DNA of 64,000 nucleotides from Henricia sp. BOLD:AAB3569 (Eukaryota > Echinodermata > Asteroidea > Spinulosida > Echinasteridae). The notes below the pieces were generated by a model. That model saw only the letters and a program-made list of their open reading frames with translations, had not been told where the DNA came from and did not search any database. The stretch's first letter is position 1. Every line of letters begins with the position of its first letter. The DNA lies in assembly GCA_037783545.1 (NCBI GenBank), contig JBBELK010000976.1:124001-188000 (forward strand), read 5' to 3'. Of this stretch, positions 55,370 to 64,000 are shown in pieces. The position numbers were made by a program, and so were the translations under genes.

Positions 55370-56284
55370 ATGATGTCCGCCAAAGCTCCATCAACCACAA
55401 AAAAGTACCTCTCGCTATGGAAAAGGTGGACAGCCTGGGCATCGTCAAAGTCAGGAGTTCCGACGTTTCCAGTGGAGCCACTGCACTTTTCTCTGTATTT
55501 GTCGGAGCTCGCATCCTCGGGACCAAAGTCCATCGCCGAGTCTGTTACAGCCGCAGTCAAGTGGGTCCACGTCTTAGCGGGGATTTCGTCACCCACGGAC
55601 ACTGCTATGGTAAAAACCGCACTGCAAGGCTTCAAACGTCTGCATTCCTCGCCAACCATTCGCAAGGAACCCGTAACTCCAGAACTCTTGGCCCAACTTC
55701 TACAAGTCCATGGACATGCCTCGGCTACTTTAGCGGACTTACGTGTATTGTTCATATGTTACGTATCTTATGCCGGGTTTCTCCGGTTCGACGACATCAG
55801 AGGTATTGCTCGTAAGGACTGTTTGATAGAGGATGATCGCATCACTATCCACCTTTCCAGGTCTAAATCCGATCAATTCAGGCAAGGCACGGACGTCGTC
55901 ATCGCCCGAACTTGCCATCCCACGTGTCCTGTGGCCATCGCCGAGCGTTATTTCCGCGCACTGGGAGATCCAACGGACTGTGCTCTACCTCTAGTTCGAA
56001 GACTCACTAGCACAAAATCTGGTTTAAAATCAACAGTTCATCCATTAAGCTACACCCGTACCAGGGAAATTGTTCTCGAAGCCATTAAGCCGTTCGTTCC
56101 CGACATTTCACGTTACGGACTGCACAGTTTGAGGTCGGGCGGTGCAACAGCTGCATTTAACGCAAATGTTCCTGACTTTCTGATATCCAAACAAGGGAGA
56201 TGGAAAACGGATTCCGCTCGTAATTCATACATCAAGCTTGGTTCGGATGCTAGTTTGATAGCCTCTAAATCTCTAGGCCTTTAA
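55370..56284 (+). CDS. DIRS tyrosine recombinase, 304 aa
   Basis: Integrates the circular DNA copy by strand exchange through a phosphotyrosine, without target duplication. The frame is open from 55274; the first in-frame ATG is 55370, right before the core-binding domain SAKAPSTTKKYLSLWKRW. Catalytic set, counting from codon 55319: Arg156 in AGFLRFDD, Lys183 in LSRSKSD, His269 and Arg272 in LHSLRSGGA, Trp295 in QGRWKTD and Tyr304 in RNSYIKLG. All expected residues are present. Length is normal for DIRS-group recombinases. It sits between A2 and B2, probably on its own transcript. Confidence 0.9.
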   Translation: MMSAKAPSTTKKYLSLWKRWTAWASSKSGVPTFPVEPLHFSLYLSELASSGPKSIAESVTAAVKWVHVLAGISSPTDTAMVKTALQGFKRLHSSPTIRKEPVTPELLAQLLQVHGHASATLADLRVLFICYVSYAGFLRFDDIRGIARKDCLIEDDRITIHLSRSKSDQFRQGTDVVIARTCHPTCPVAIAERYFRALGDPTDCALPLVRRLTSTKSGLKSTVHPLSYTRTREIVLEAIKPFVPDISRYGLHSLRSGGATAAFNANVPDFLISKQGRWKTDSARNSYIKLGSDASLIASKSLGL

Positions 56285-56402
56285 TACGGCATACACTGGA
56301 TGTGTATTATTGTTGTTTTCAACCACAGTTAAGCGTTATTGCATTTGTGTAAATATTTCGAGCCTAATCAAATGGATTAGCGGAGTTTAAAATAAATCGA
56401 AC

Positions 56403-56549
56403 AGCAAGGTTCACACAACGACCTAGCCACTGTTCACCATTGAAAAACTTGACCTGTTTTTGTCCTTTTTATCGTCCTTTTTTCTCGCCTCACATGAGGT
56501 ATAAATAGAAAAGAAATGTATTTTCTGACGGAAGTATGGAGGAAGAAAG
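56403..56549 (+). repeat. DIRS terminal repeat B2
   Basis: 147 bp, one T longer than B1 in a T-run. Ends GGAGGAAGAAAG. Confidence 0.85.
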
Positions 56550-56637
56550 CATAGTTCCGACCTGTTAATCAAGACAAACCCGCCGACCAATAGACAGCCG
56601 AAGTGTGACGTGCGTTGCCATGACAATTGGATATAAA

Positions 56638-56960
56638 CTATCATGGCCGTCGGGAAAAGCACTGGGACACGGTTGATTGATTTTTAGTTTAGATCCAATT
56701 GCCTAGGCAACCAACAAAAGGTGACGTACTCACTTCGGCAGTCTATCACAACAGAGCTAGCAGACAGCACCCCATAGGTCAAAGTGCATTGCCTCACAAA
56801 CAACATCACGCGATTTTCTGCCCATACGTTGTATGCGGTGTACCGGGTGAATTTTTGGTTTCAAGGCCGGGCGATTCGCTGTTCAAAGGTAAGAAAGCGA
56901 ATCGTTATGAATATATGACATCTGTGTATCACTGGCCTTTTACTAAGTGCGTGCTACGGT
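56638..56960. repeat. Interspersed repeat M, copy 2, and flank
   Basis: 56638-56750 matches 9020-9175 ('catggccgtc', 'acacggtt', 'ccaattgcctaggcaaccaa', 'gacgta'). The remainder is unassigned. Confidence 0.5.
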
Positions 56961-57730
56961 AACTGTCGACCCTGAAACATAAATACCTTTGAGTTATCTC
57001 CAACGAATCTGTGCTTTCCGTTGAAAGTCCCATTGGTTTGTGCAGTGTGTGTGGACATTTTGATGATAGCGTGTGAGGCATAGCAACAATATCCAAGGGG
57101 CGGGGTTAATTGGGCAATCTCGGAACTATGCATTGTTCGTAAATACCAAGCCACAGGGACAAGCCACAACCTAAACAAAGGCAAGTTTTATGGGGTTTTG
57201 TTTTGGTCTCTTTTTAAAATTCTGATCAGTTGGCGCAAGTCGTGTTCCACCTGACACCCTTAATTGCCTCATGTGCGGTCATGCATGAAACATAATTTAA
57301 TGAAACTGCTACAAAAAGACACAGGAGATTTTACATGTCAAAACATCTCATATAAATATTGGTACACTAAAACACAACAGGTAATTTAAAAATGTATATT
57401 TTTTTTATATTTTTGACTCACACTGTATATATTGTCTGTGGTCATTATATAAAGAGTCTACACTGTAAAACAAAAATCTCTGTAAAAATACAAAAGTGAA
57501 GGCAACTCAGTTGCCCTCACTTTTTCTGTATTTCAAAATAACATGTCGACTTTATTATTTAAAAAACAAACCAACCTGTAAACATAATGTATTGGGAAAC
57601 TCTAAATTGAATTCACAGTCATGTTCTTTAATTTTACAGACAAACTGTACTTTTAAAATACCAACTTGCTAATTTTAAACAGCAAACTGGAATTGTTAAT
57701 TTAATTTAATTAATTAAAACTTTAAATCAA
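56961..57730. other. Non-coding DNA with a hairpin
   Basis: A hairpin at about 57490-57530 (AAAAGTGAAGGCAACT / AGTTGCCCTCACTTTT, one mismatch). The left flank 'tacactgtaaaacaaa' recurs near 63635. No genes. Confidence 0.45.
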
Positions 57731-57945
57731 CTGAGTGGTAAGACCTGGCCAAGGCGCACAACCCTATCAGCGGTTAGATTGTGGCATTCCCTGTAACAGC
57801 TCCCCAAATGTCGCTTGGGTAGACGAAGCAACTGGGATTAAGTGCCTTGCCCAGGGACACAGAAACATTGGTCATAGTGGGGCTTGAACCCACAACCTCT
57901 GATTGGGAATCTCGTTTCATACACACTGACCACACGCGCTCCTAT
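57731..57945 (-). mobile_element. tRNA-derived SINE (type 2), inverted copy
   Basis: Reverse complement of 17264-17480: B-box complement 'ggggcttgaacccacaacctc', 'ccttgcccagggacacag', 'ctccccaaatgtcgcttggg', 'acaaccctatcagc'. The A-box region lies at its high-coordinate end ('gaccacacgcgctcc'). Confidence 0.75.
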
Positions 57946-58552
57946 AAGTTTGGACCACTATGATTCGCTCTAACAAATTTTATTTTTTTACTCCTAAAAA
58001 AACATGTTCCAACATTTCAGGTCTTTTGGTCTAGCAGTTGCGGCTAGTTCTGGTTTGGTCATGTTTGTTGACCGATTTTGTAGTCGGGTGTGGGCAATTT
58101 CATATTTTGTGGCTTCCAGATAGGTTTCCAGCGTTGTGCTGGGGGTAGTTGTTGGTTGCCATTTAGATGGTGGTTTGCATGGGTGTGGTTGGGATTGTTT
58201 TTTGTGCAATAGGAATGACACTCTTAATCTTCGGGTGAAGGTTTTTAGGTCGCTTAGTAAGGATTTTCGTGTTGGTTTAGCAGGTGTTAGGACGAAATTC
58301 AATCCTTTGACCAATGCAATTTTTTTCAGTTTCTGAAAGTTTGGTTTTGGACAGGTTGGTTATGAATCGTTCGCAATTTTCTGCTAATGTTTGTTTGTGT
58401 AGGCTATCCCTCGGGCGTTTTTTCGTTGGGATATGCATGTACACCTGTTGGATTTGGATTGGCTCAGTGATCTCTTATGTTTTTTATCGATTTTTCTTCT
58501 GGCCATGACCTTTGTTTTATTTGGGTGGTGTTATATTTTTTGGGGGGTAGTT
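57946..58552. other. Non-coding DNA
   Basis: Opposing small frames occur at 57994-58336 on both strands with low-complexity composition. Not recognised. Confidence 0.35.
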
Positions 58553-58818
58553 TTAATATAACGTTATAGATATATTTTCAAAGATATTTTCAAAGATATC
58601 GTCAAAAAAGCCACCGATGTTTTGTAAACTAATTTATACATAAAGCAGTGCAGTGATTACACCATTCCCTTTTGCTTCCACATCCAAATTGGGGATTGCA
58701 AACTTCCTGTTTTATTCCATGGATATAGTATTTTGGAAAGGTATTTTTGAAAGGTATTTTGAGTAGGTTAGTACGGAATTCATTTTCTGAAAACAAAATC
58801 GGAACAACTCCTTTAAAT
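58553..58818. mobile_element. MITE family I, partial
   Basis: 'atattttcaaagatat' (twice), 'ataaagcagtgcagtgatta', 'cacatccaaattggggattgcaaa' and 'atggatatagtattttgg'. The terminal GGAGCGTGT is lost. Confidence 0.55.
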
Positions 58819-58840
58819 AGGTATTGACGTACGTTGTTCC

Positions 58841-59008
58841 AAGATTTCGTAAAATAAAACGTTTTATCTGCAATAACACAATGAGCCTTAGGTTATAAAA
58901 ATTCGTATAGTTCTGCAACTTCAGAAGATTTCGTAAAATAAAACGTTTTATCTGCAATAACACAATGAGCCTTAGGTTATAAAAATTCGTATAGTTCTGC
59001 AACTTCAA
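58841..59008. repeat. Exact 84-bp tandem duplication
   Basis: 58841-58924 and 58925-59008 start 'aagatttcgtaaaataaaac' and stay identical for about 82 bp. The unit ends 'gttctgcaacttca'. Either a very recent duplication or an assembly artefact. Confidence 0.9.
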
Positions 59009-59440
59009 ACTAACCCACCCCCCAGTACACTGTAAAACGCGTAGCCAGACAACAGGAGACAGCCGTATTTTCTCGGCGGCTTGAACTGCAAAAATATGAA
59101 AAGATACTAAATTTAATTATTCATATTAATACTATAAGCCCCTGGCGGCAATGAGATTTAAGCTCCCGACACTAATCGGATTTAAAAGCTTTAACTTCGC
59201 TACTCGCAAAACCGCGTCTTCACCCGGACTTCTTTCGGAGTATATGGGAATCAATTACATAAACGAAGAGCAGCTAGCGCTTTTAAAATTTAAACTGATT
59301 TTTAAAGAGAAAATGTCTTTACTTAGTTGTTGAAGAGAGGTTCTGTTCAAAATGAGACAAGCCCACACAAATTTGGTATAGGTCTACTCCGTGTTTTTGA
59401 ATTACGCCTACCGTTATGTTTTATGGTTTATTCACCCTAT
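59009..59440. other. Non-coding DNA
   Basis: Nothing recognised. Confidence 0.35.
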
Positions 59441-60215
59441 AAATTTAGGGTCCAATTTTTCTGTCCCCCGTTATACTTGACATCTTGTAAAATGTTGTAG
59501 TTTGTAAATTTAGGACACATTCTTTAAAGATAGTATACATGATTGGTAAACTGTTAGAAATAGTTTATCCCCCTGTGTGATTGAAGATATGCATGAATAA
59601 AACTAACCTGAGCAAAAACCAGCTCCGTACTTCGTCTAACTTTTGAGAACACAGTCAAAAAAGGGCTTGCAGTCATTTCGCCTCAAAACCACTTCGCCCT
59701 TAACCATTTCGCCCTGAACCACGGCCTGTGCCTGAAGTGGTTTTGGGGCGAAGTGGCATTTGGGCGATGTAGTGTTTGGACGAAGTAATTTGGGGCGAAA
59801 TGGCACTCGGGCGAAGTGGTTTTGGGCGAAATGGCACTTGGGCGAAATGGTTTTGGGGCGAATTAAATTTTCGTCTCATGAGACGAAAACTAATTGTTTT
59901 ACTCATTTCTCAAAGACTTTAGCACTTCAGACAAAACCATTTCAGGTGAAGTTTTCTACGGTCATCATGTTTATATTGTGTAAGTTAGGTGTAAATCTGT
60001 GAACTTTTCTGATTTTCGAGATTACCAATGATGTATACTGCCTTTAAATGCCTTCTATCTCAAAGAGTGATTACCGGTACATAAAGTACAATTCACAAAA
60101 CATATGTTTTGAAGGCATTTTTAATGATAATTGTATGGCAAATAGCACATGTCAGGTGTAACGGGGGACAGAGAAATGTCACACTTTGGACGCCAAATTT
60201 ATGGAATGACTCTTA
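59441..60215. mobile_element. MITE family B-like, interrupted by family A
   Basis: 'ataaatttagggtcc', 'gtaaatttaggacacattc', then family A copy 4, then 'ctcaaagagtgattacc', 'aggcatttttaatgat', 'gtcaggtgtaacgggggaca' and 'atgtcacactttgga'. Colinear with 1971-2205 when the insert is removed. Confidence 0.7.
59524..60047. mobile_element. TTAA MITE family A, copy 4
   Basis: TTAA at 59524-59527 and 60044-60047, 524 bp, with the full termini and the longest regular GGGCGAA array. The corresponding empty site at 2041-2044 has a single TTAA, demonstrating target duplication. Confidence 0.85.
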
Positions 60216-60368
60216 TGGCATCTTCGGTAACAAAGGCTATTTGCCACGTACATCATTTGCAGTTATTTTAAATTATATCTCACAATTTGTTTACACATTA
60301 TTCATTCAACACAAAAAACATGCATGGATGTTATAGGTTTTCTGAAGTTTTATTTCATTTTTTTTCTT

Positions 60369-60941
60369 TTAAAGGAGCGTGTCGATCCAGATCACATTAA
60401 TTTTGGACACATCCATTTTTCCCCATGCATGCACGGGTTTTGAGATTTTGATCCATATCATTTGTCGTATTTTTTTAGTCCACCATTATGAATTTTCGTG
60501 TTCTCAAACCGTATATTTTCAAGGATATTGTCGTCGTATTCTCGTGTAATCCCCTAAAGGGATCGGGTTGCTGAGATTTAGCCGACTTATATTATACATC
60601 GTTGCACTATAGTAGGTTTTTCAGAACGGCCACGGAGTGCGAGAGAACATGAATAAATTATCAGGTGGGAGAAAAACCCCACACACCAACGTGTGGGGAA
60701 AACCTACGAAATCAAGCAGGGACTGAGAGCCCAATCCACGTATACTGACCCGGACGGGATTTGAACCAGGGCCATATAGGTGCAGAAGGCGAGGAAAGAA
60801 CCACTACGCCAATCGGATTCCATATCCAACTTGGAGAATGCAAATGTCCTGTTTTGTTCCCATGGGTAGTATTTTGGGTATTATATAAATGGTTGTTAGG
60901 TTACTAAAATGGAATCCATTTTTCTGAACACGCCCCTTTAA
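60369..60941. mobile_element. MITE family I split by a SINE
   Basis: TTAA at 60369-60372 and 60938-60941. Left half 'aaaggagcgtgtcgatccag...tattttcaaggatattgtcg' to about 60540; right half 'ttccatatccaacttggag...cacgcccctttaa' from about 60822. Confidence 0.7.
60670..60822 (-). mobile_element. tRNA-derived SINE (type 3)
   Basis: On the minus strand: A-box-like TTGGCGTAGTGGTTC (at about 60800-60815) and B-box GGTTCAAATCCCG (about 60757-60769), then the body 'ggattgggctctcagtccct' shared with 10900-10990. Confidence 0.65.
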
Positions 60942-61772
60942 TGTATATAGGCCTACATAGTTTTATTTTTACGATTCACCACGCATGAATTTTGAAGATT
61001 GTTTAAAGCATTTGTAGGACTACAGCTGAAATTTCTGCATACTAGTTTCCCAACGTTCTACTTTAAATATGGTATGCTCTCATTCCGGAAATCCGTAAAA
61101 TCTTGCAAATGATAAATAATTGCCTTTAAAAAAGGAAAACATTATGTTATGAAGACTAACATGGTGGCGGCGCGCGACATTCTGTGTTCCTAGGGCTATA
61201 TAAAGGCCATGCTAAATTTCGACACAAACATAAACTCATTTAAGAAAACCCTAATCAATTAAACAAATACCCCACAAACAAACAAACAAAATCCAAGCCA
61301 AACAAAACCAAAAAGGGCAACATTTCCCGTCGGCGTAAACTTGTACTTCGGGAATATTCACGAGCGGTTTTCGTTTCAACACTTCTCGTGTTTATGACGG
61401 AGCTAGCGCAGCGCCGGTCGTAATTCCACGGGTGATGACGCCCGTATTGCCCGCGGCAGGCACCGCTGTTTATTGCCGGACATATCACGACGCTTGCTGA
61501 ATAATTTCTTGTCGAGACAATCCGTTAGTTAAGATAGACGTCAAAGTGAGTTGTACTGAGTCGAAAACAAATGACAGAATAATCAAATCTAGGGGAGGTT
61601 CGTTTCAAGGCCTTTGCATAAAACGTCAAAAACATCGCAATTTGAAACAAATTGGAAACTGTGAAGGATTTGTGTACACTAAAATTAGTGGTCTCACGTT
61701 CCTGGCAGGATCTTCTTCAAAGGAAAATTAACCAGGACAAACAGAAAACAGCACATTAAAACACGATGCTAA
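60942..61772. other. Non-coding DNA
   Basis: Nothing recognised on either strand. Confidence 0.4.
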
Positions 61773-62292
61773 GGCCCCTTTCACACCGGGCCATACGTAG
61801 TGTTGCGTACCGACTACGCCGAGCGTACGCTGCCCTACGTAACTATACGCTGAGGGACGCAAAGGGGTACGAGAGATGGACGCAAACAATTAAACATGTT
61901 TAATTTTTTTCGCGTACTTTCGGCGTAGACACTAGACGCAGAAAGTACGCATTTTTACGCAAGTCTACGCAACACTACGCAACACTGCGCTACTGTACGC
62001 CATGCCTACGCAATAGTACGCCAGTACAACAGCAATATTACGCCAGTACTCTAGTACTCTACGCCAGTCTGACGAAGCAGTAAAAGCGTATAAAGGCGTC
62101 CTAGATCCTACCTGCGCGCAGCCTAGCCACAGTGACTGCTTGATTTCTGCTGGACTTTTTATCACTATTCATGCAGTGCTAGATTTTATTCTACGCCGAA
62201 GCAACATTTTGTTCATGAATACGCAGCCTAATTTCGGCGTAGTCGGTACGCCACACTGCGCAACTCTGCGCAGATCTGGTGTGAAAGGGGCT
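61773..62292. mobile_element. TAA-flanked MITE family E
   Basis: Ends GGCCCCTTTCACACC and GGTGTGAAAGGGGC flanked by TAA on both sides (61770-61772, 62293-62295), a Harbinger-like 3-bp target. The interior is dominated by irregular 'tacgc' motifs and their complement. No transposase. Confidence 0.75.
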
Positions 62293-62393
62293 TAAGGCAA
62301 ACACAAAGAGACGCAGTCATGCAGAAAGCTGGTTGCATCATGCCTGCCTGGGATAACAAGCTGGGGAACGAAAGAGGGATTAACATGGTACAT

Positions 62394-62735
62394 ATTCTTG
62401 GGTTTCACTTTCTTGACAACCGGTTGCTATCCGCCATTACTGTGTCCATACTATGGCACGCCAAAGCGAAAATAATTAAAAGAAATGTTAACGCATATTT
62501 TCGCAAATGTTGCGAAAGAAAAAGAAAAGTTGGCATGACTTTTAAATGTTGATAGACTGTTTGGAACCGGCATACCGCGCTTTTGTTGGCAAGTTTTAAA
62601 AAATGTTGAGACTTGTTTTTCAGGATTGATGGTATAGAACTATCAGTGTTGAATTATTTCTGCTTTGGTGTGCCATAGTATGGACACAGTATTAGCGGAT
62701 AGCAACCGGTTGTCAAAAAAGTGAAACCCAAGAAT
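62394..62735. mobile_element. Foldback MITE family H copy
   Basis: Ends ATTCTTGGGTTTCACTT and AAGTGAAACCCAAGAAT (perfect 17 bp) with TA outside both. Interior as in 42585-42989 but with a less symmetrical centre. Confidence 0.75.
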
Positions 62736-62769
62736 AACAGGCAGGAAATAGGAACAAACCAAAGGGCAA

Positions 62770-63025
62770 AATGGGGTTGGGAGTGGGAATGGAGGAGGGG
62801 ATTATAGTGGTGGGGGAAAGTGTGTGGGGGGGAGGGGGGGTGGGGGGGGGGGGGGGGGGGGGGGGGGTGGGGTTGGAGTTGTTGGGTTGGGTGGGGGGTG
62901 GGGGGGTTGGGGGGTGGGGGGGTTGGGGGGTGGGGGGGTTGGGGGGTGGGGGGGTTGGGGGGTGGGGGGGTTGGGGGGTGGGGGGGTTGGGGGTTGGGGG
63001 GTTGGGGGGTTGGGGCGTTAGGCAG
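62770..63025. repeat. G-rich array with a 26-G run
   Basis: 62842-62867 is uninterrupted G. From about 62880 a 16-bp unit TTGGGGGGTGGGGGGG repeats about 8 times. Strong G-quadruplex potential on the plus strand; the Gly- and Pro-rich frames are by-products. Confidence 0.9.
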
Positions 63026-63152
63026 GGGGGAAAATGTGGATTTTTGTAGAAAGATTACTTGAGGTTTTAAGCTAGGATTTAGCCTACTAGCAATTTCTCT
63101 AGCTGTTTTAAGCGCTAAAGCGGCACGGAATTTGCAATGCATTGCATGGCGG

Positions 63153-63243
63153 AACCAGCTTCATTAAAATACAGGAATACAATGGATTTCGGGGGGTCCG
63201 ACCCCCTGAATTCCATTGTATTCCTGTATTTTAATGAGGCTGG
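63153..63243. repeat. Long near-perfect hairpin
   Basis: Arms of about 43 bp: AGCTTCATTAAAATACAGGA onward (63159) pairs with the mirror segment ending TCCTGTATTTTAATGAGGCT (63241). The tip is GGGGGGTCCGACCCCC with almost no loop. A few mismatches only. Confidence 0.85.
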
Positions 63244-63301
63244 ATCCGTCTCTGCAATCGTCAAACTAATTAATATGAATTGCCGTTTTGACATGATAGT
63301 C

Positions 63302-63635
63302 TTAAAGGTGTGTGTCCAGACCTTATTTTGAACCAACCCCCTCATTTTCCCAAGGGTTTTGAGATTTTGATACCATTTCATTTGTTATATTTTTTCTCTG
63401 AAATTTAACGCTCTCAATCCGTATATTTTCAAAGATATCGTCATAAAACCATCAACAAATTTATTCGGTTACAATAAAGCAGTACTGAACAGTGATTATA
63501 CATCATCCTTTTTGCTTCCACATGCCAATTGGAGATTGCAAATTTCTTGTTTTCTTCCCATGGATAGCGTTTTGCGGAGGTGTTTTATGTGATTGATTGG
63601 TTAGAACGAAATCCATTTTTCTGGTGAAAATCTAC
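63302..63635. mobile_element. MITE family I copy
   Basis: TTAAAGGTGTGTGTCCAGAC start, 'gttttgagattttgatacca', 'cgctctcaatccgtatattt', 'cacatgccaattggagattgcaaa', 'cccatggatagcg'. The right TTAA end is not preserved. Confidence 0.65.
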
Positions 63636-64000
63636 ACTGTTAAACAAATCTCTGTTCATTTACAGTACATTCATATGTCAATTGGCATTACATAGCGTAC
63701 TGTTTTTGAACAGTACATTCTACTTTTTGTTTTCTCTGTTTGCATACAGTAGACTTTACTGTTGTTTGGAATTGTAAATATACAGAAGTTTCTTCTGTTT
63801 TTCAACAGACGACTAAGTGTTCGTTTTGTGCATGGTTTTGTTCCTGAACATAGCCTTCTGTCCAGAAACAACTCTATGTAACTGAACGAAGCATATGGGT
63901 TATTGACGTCACTGTTTCTTGTTGTAGACGTTTGAGTGTGGATATGCACAGTTTGCCCTTCACTTTTTGTGTTGGAGATGCATCATCACCTCGTGGAAAA
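63636..64000. other. Non-coding DNA, start of another repeat
   Basis: Begins 'ctacactgttaaacaaatctctg', similar to 57467-57490, and contains several 'acagtacattc' / 'gtactgttt' motifs suggestive of a palindromic element running out of the window. Confidence 0.35.

Larger units (their letters stand above)
51330..56549 (+). mobile_element. Complete DIRS-type (tyrosine-recombinase) retrotransposon, split direct repeats
   Basis: 5.22 kb. Order: A1 (51330-51472), gag-like ORF, RT/RNase H ORF, 3' region, B1 (54668-54813), A2 (54814-54956), a leader of about 360 bp, tyrosine recombinase ORF, B2 (56403-56549). A1 and A2 read as identical over 143 bp; B1 and B2 differ by one T. There is no target duplication: 'actcaatg' on the left, 'catagttcc' on the right, as expected for recombinase integration of a circle. 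All three ORFs are open, so the copy may be active. PAT/Ngaro-type elements have split direct repeats (family knowledge). Here the recombinase lies between A2 and B2. Confidence 0.9.

Noticed and set aside
51330-56549. LTR retrotransposon (Gypsy/Copia type)
   Set aside because: No long terminal repeats in LTR arrangement, no aspartic protease and no DDE integrase. Split repeats plus a tyrosine recombinase place it in the DIRS group.
62654-63142. Long Pro-rich (minus) and Gly-rich (plus) open frames
   Set aside because: They are translations of the G-rich tandem array. No start context or non-repetitive coding sequence.
1-64000. CRISPR arrays, bacterial operons or phage genes
   Set aside because: Repeats are dispersed, palindromic and of eukaryotic MITE/SINE type. 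No regularly spaced direct-repeat/spacer array or cas-like gene is present, and the one host gene is an animal neurotransmitter transporter.

Overview
The window reads as invertebrate animal DNA. It is AT-rich and gene-poor, with one intronless host gene in a sea of interspersed repeats: palindromic MITEs, tRNA-headed SINEs, a CR1/L2-like LINE and DIRS-type tyrosine-recombinase retrotransposons. The mix of TTAA-, TA- and TAA-flanked MITEs with DIRS elements fits a marine deuterostome such as an echinoderm or hemichordate. That placement is inference; nothing here fixes the species.

Host gene. The only convincing host protein lies on the minus strand at 14279-15967: a vesicular acetylcholine transporter (VAChT/SLC18A3, unc-17 family) in one uninterrupted exon. 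In animals this gene normally sits inside the first intron of the choline acetyltransferase (ChAT) gene. The flanking DNA is therefore probably ChAT intron, with 5' exons at higher and coding exons at lower coordinates. I found no ChAT exon.

Layout. 1-4.7 kb: non-coding DNA, a LINE relic, MITE fragments. 4.77-8.5 kb: a LINE (minus strand) with an intact 973-aa endonuclease/reverse-transcriptase ORF and the tail of an esterase-like ORF1. 8.8-13.9 kb: a dense MITE/SINE block. 14.3-16.0 kb: VAChT. 16.2-29.4 kb: MITEs, SINE heads and unassigned DNA, including a MITE carrying a truncated LINE. 29.7-32.15 kb: an internally deleted DIRS derivative (minus orientation) nested in a palindromic element. 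33-51 kb: more MITEs, a frameshifted LINE 3' end, a 24-bp minisatellite and a poly-C tract. 51.33-56.55 kb: an apparently complete DIRS-type element with gag-like, RT/RNase H and tyrosine recombinase ORFs and split direct repeats. 56.6-64 kb: MITEs, SINEs, an exact 84-bp tandem duplication, a G-rich array and hairpins.

Mobile-element relationships. Families recur often enough that the window supplies its own empty sites and age order. A TTAA-flanked MITE (59524-60047) sits in a repeat whose uninterrupted copy is at 1971-2205. A LINE tail sits in a MITE whose uninterrupted copy is at 41348-41880. The defective DIRS copy keeps every terminal and internal repeat of the complete copy but has lost RT/RNase H and nearly all of the recombinase. 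Its paired repeats match each other but differ from those of the complete copy, as expected if it was moved in trans. Family letters (A, B, C and so on) are local labels used only in this annotation.
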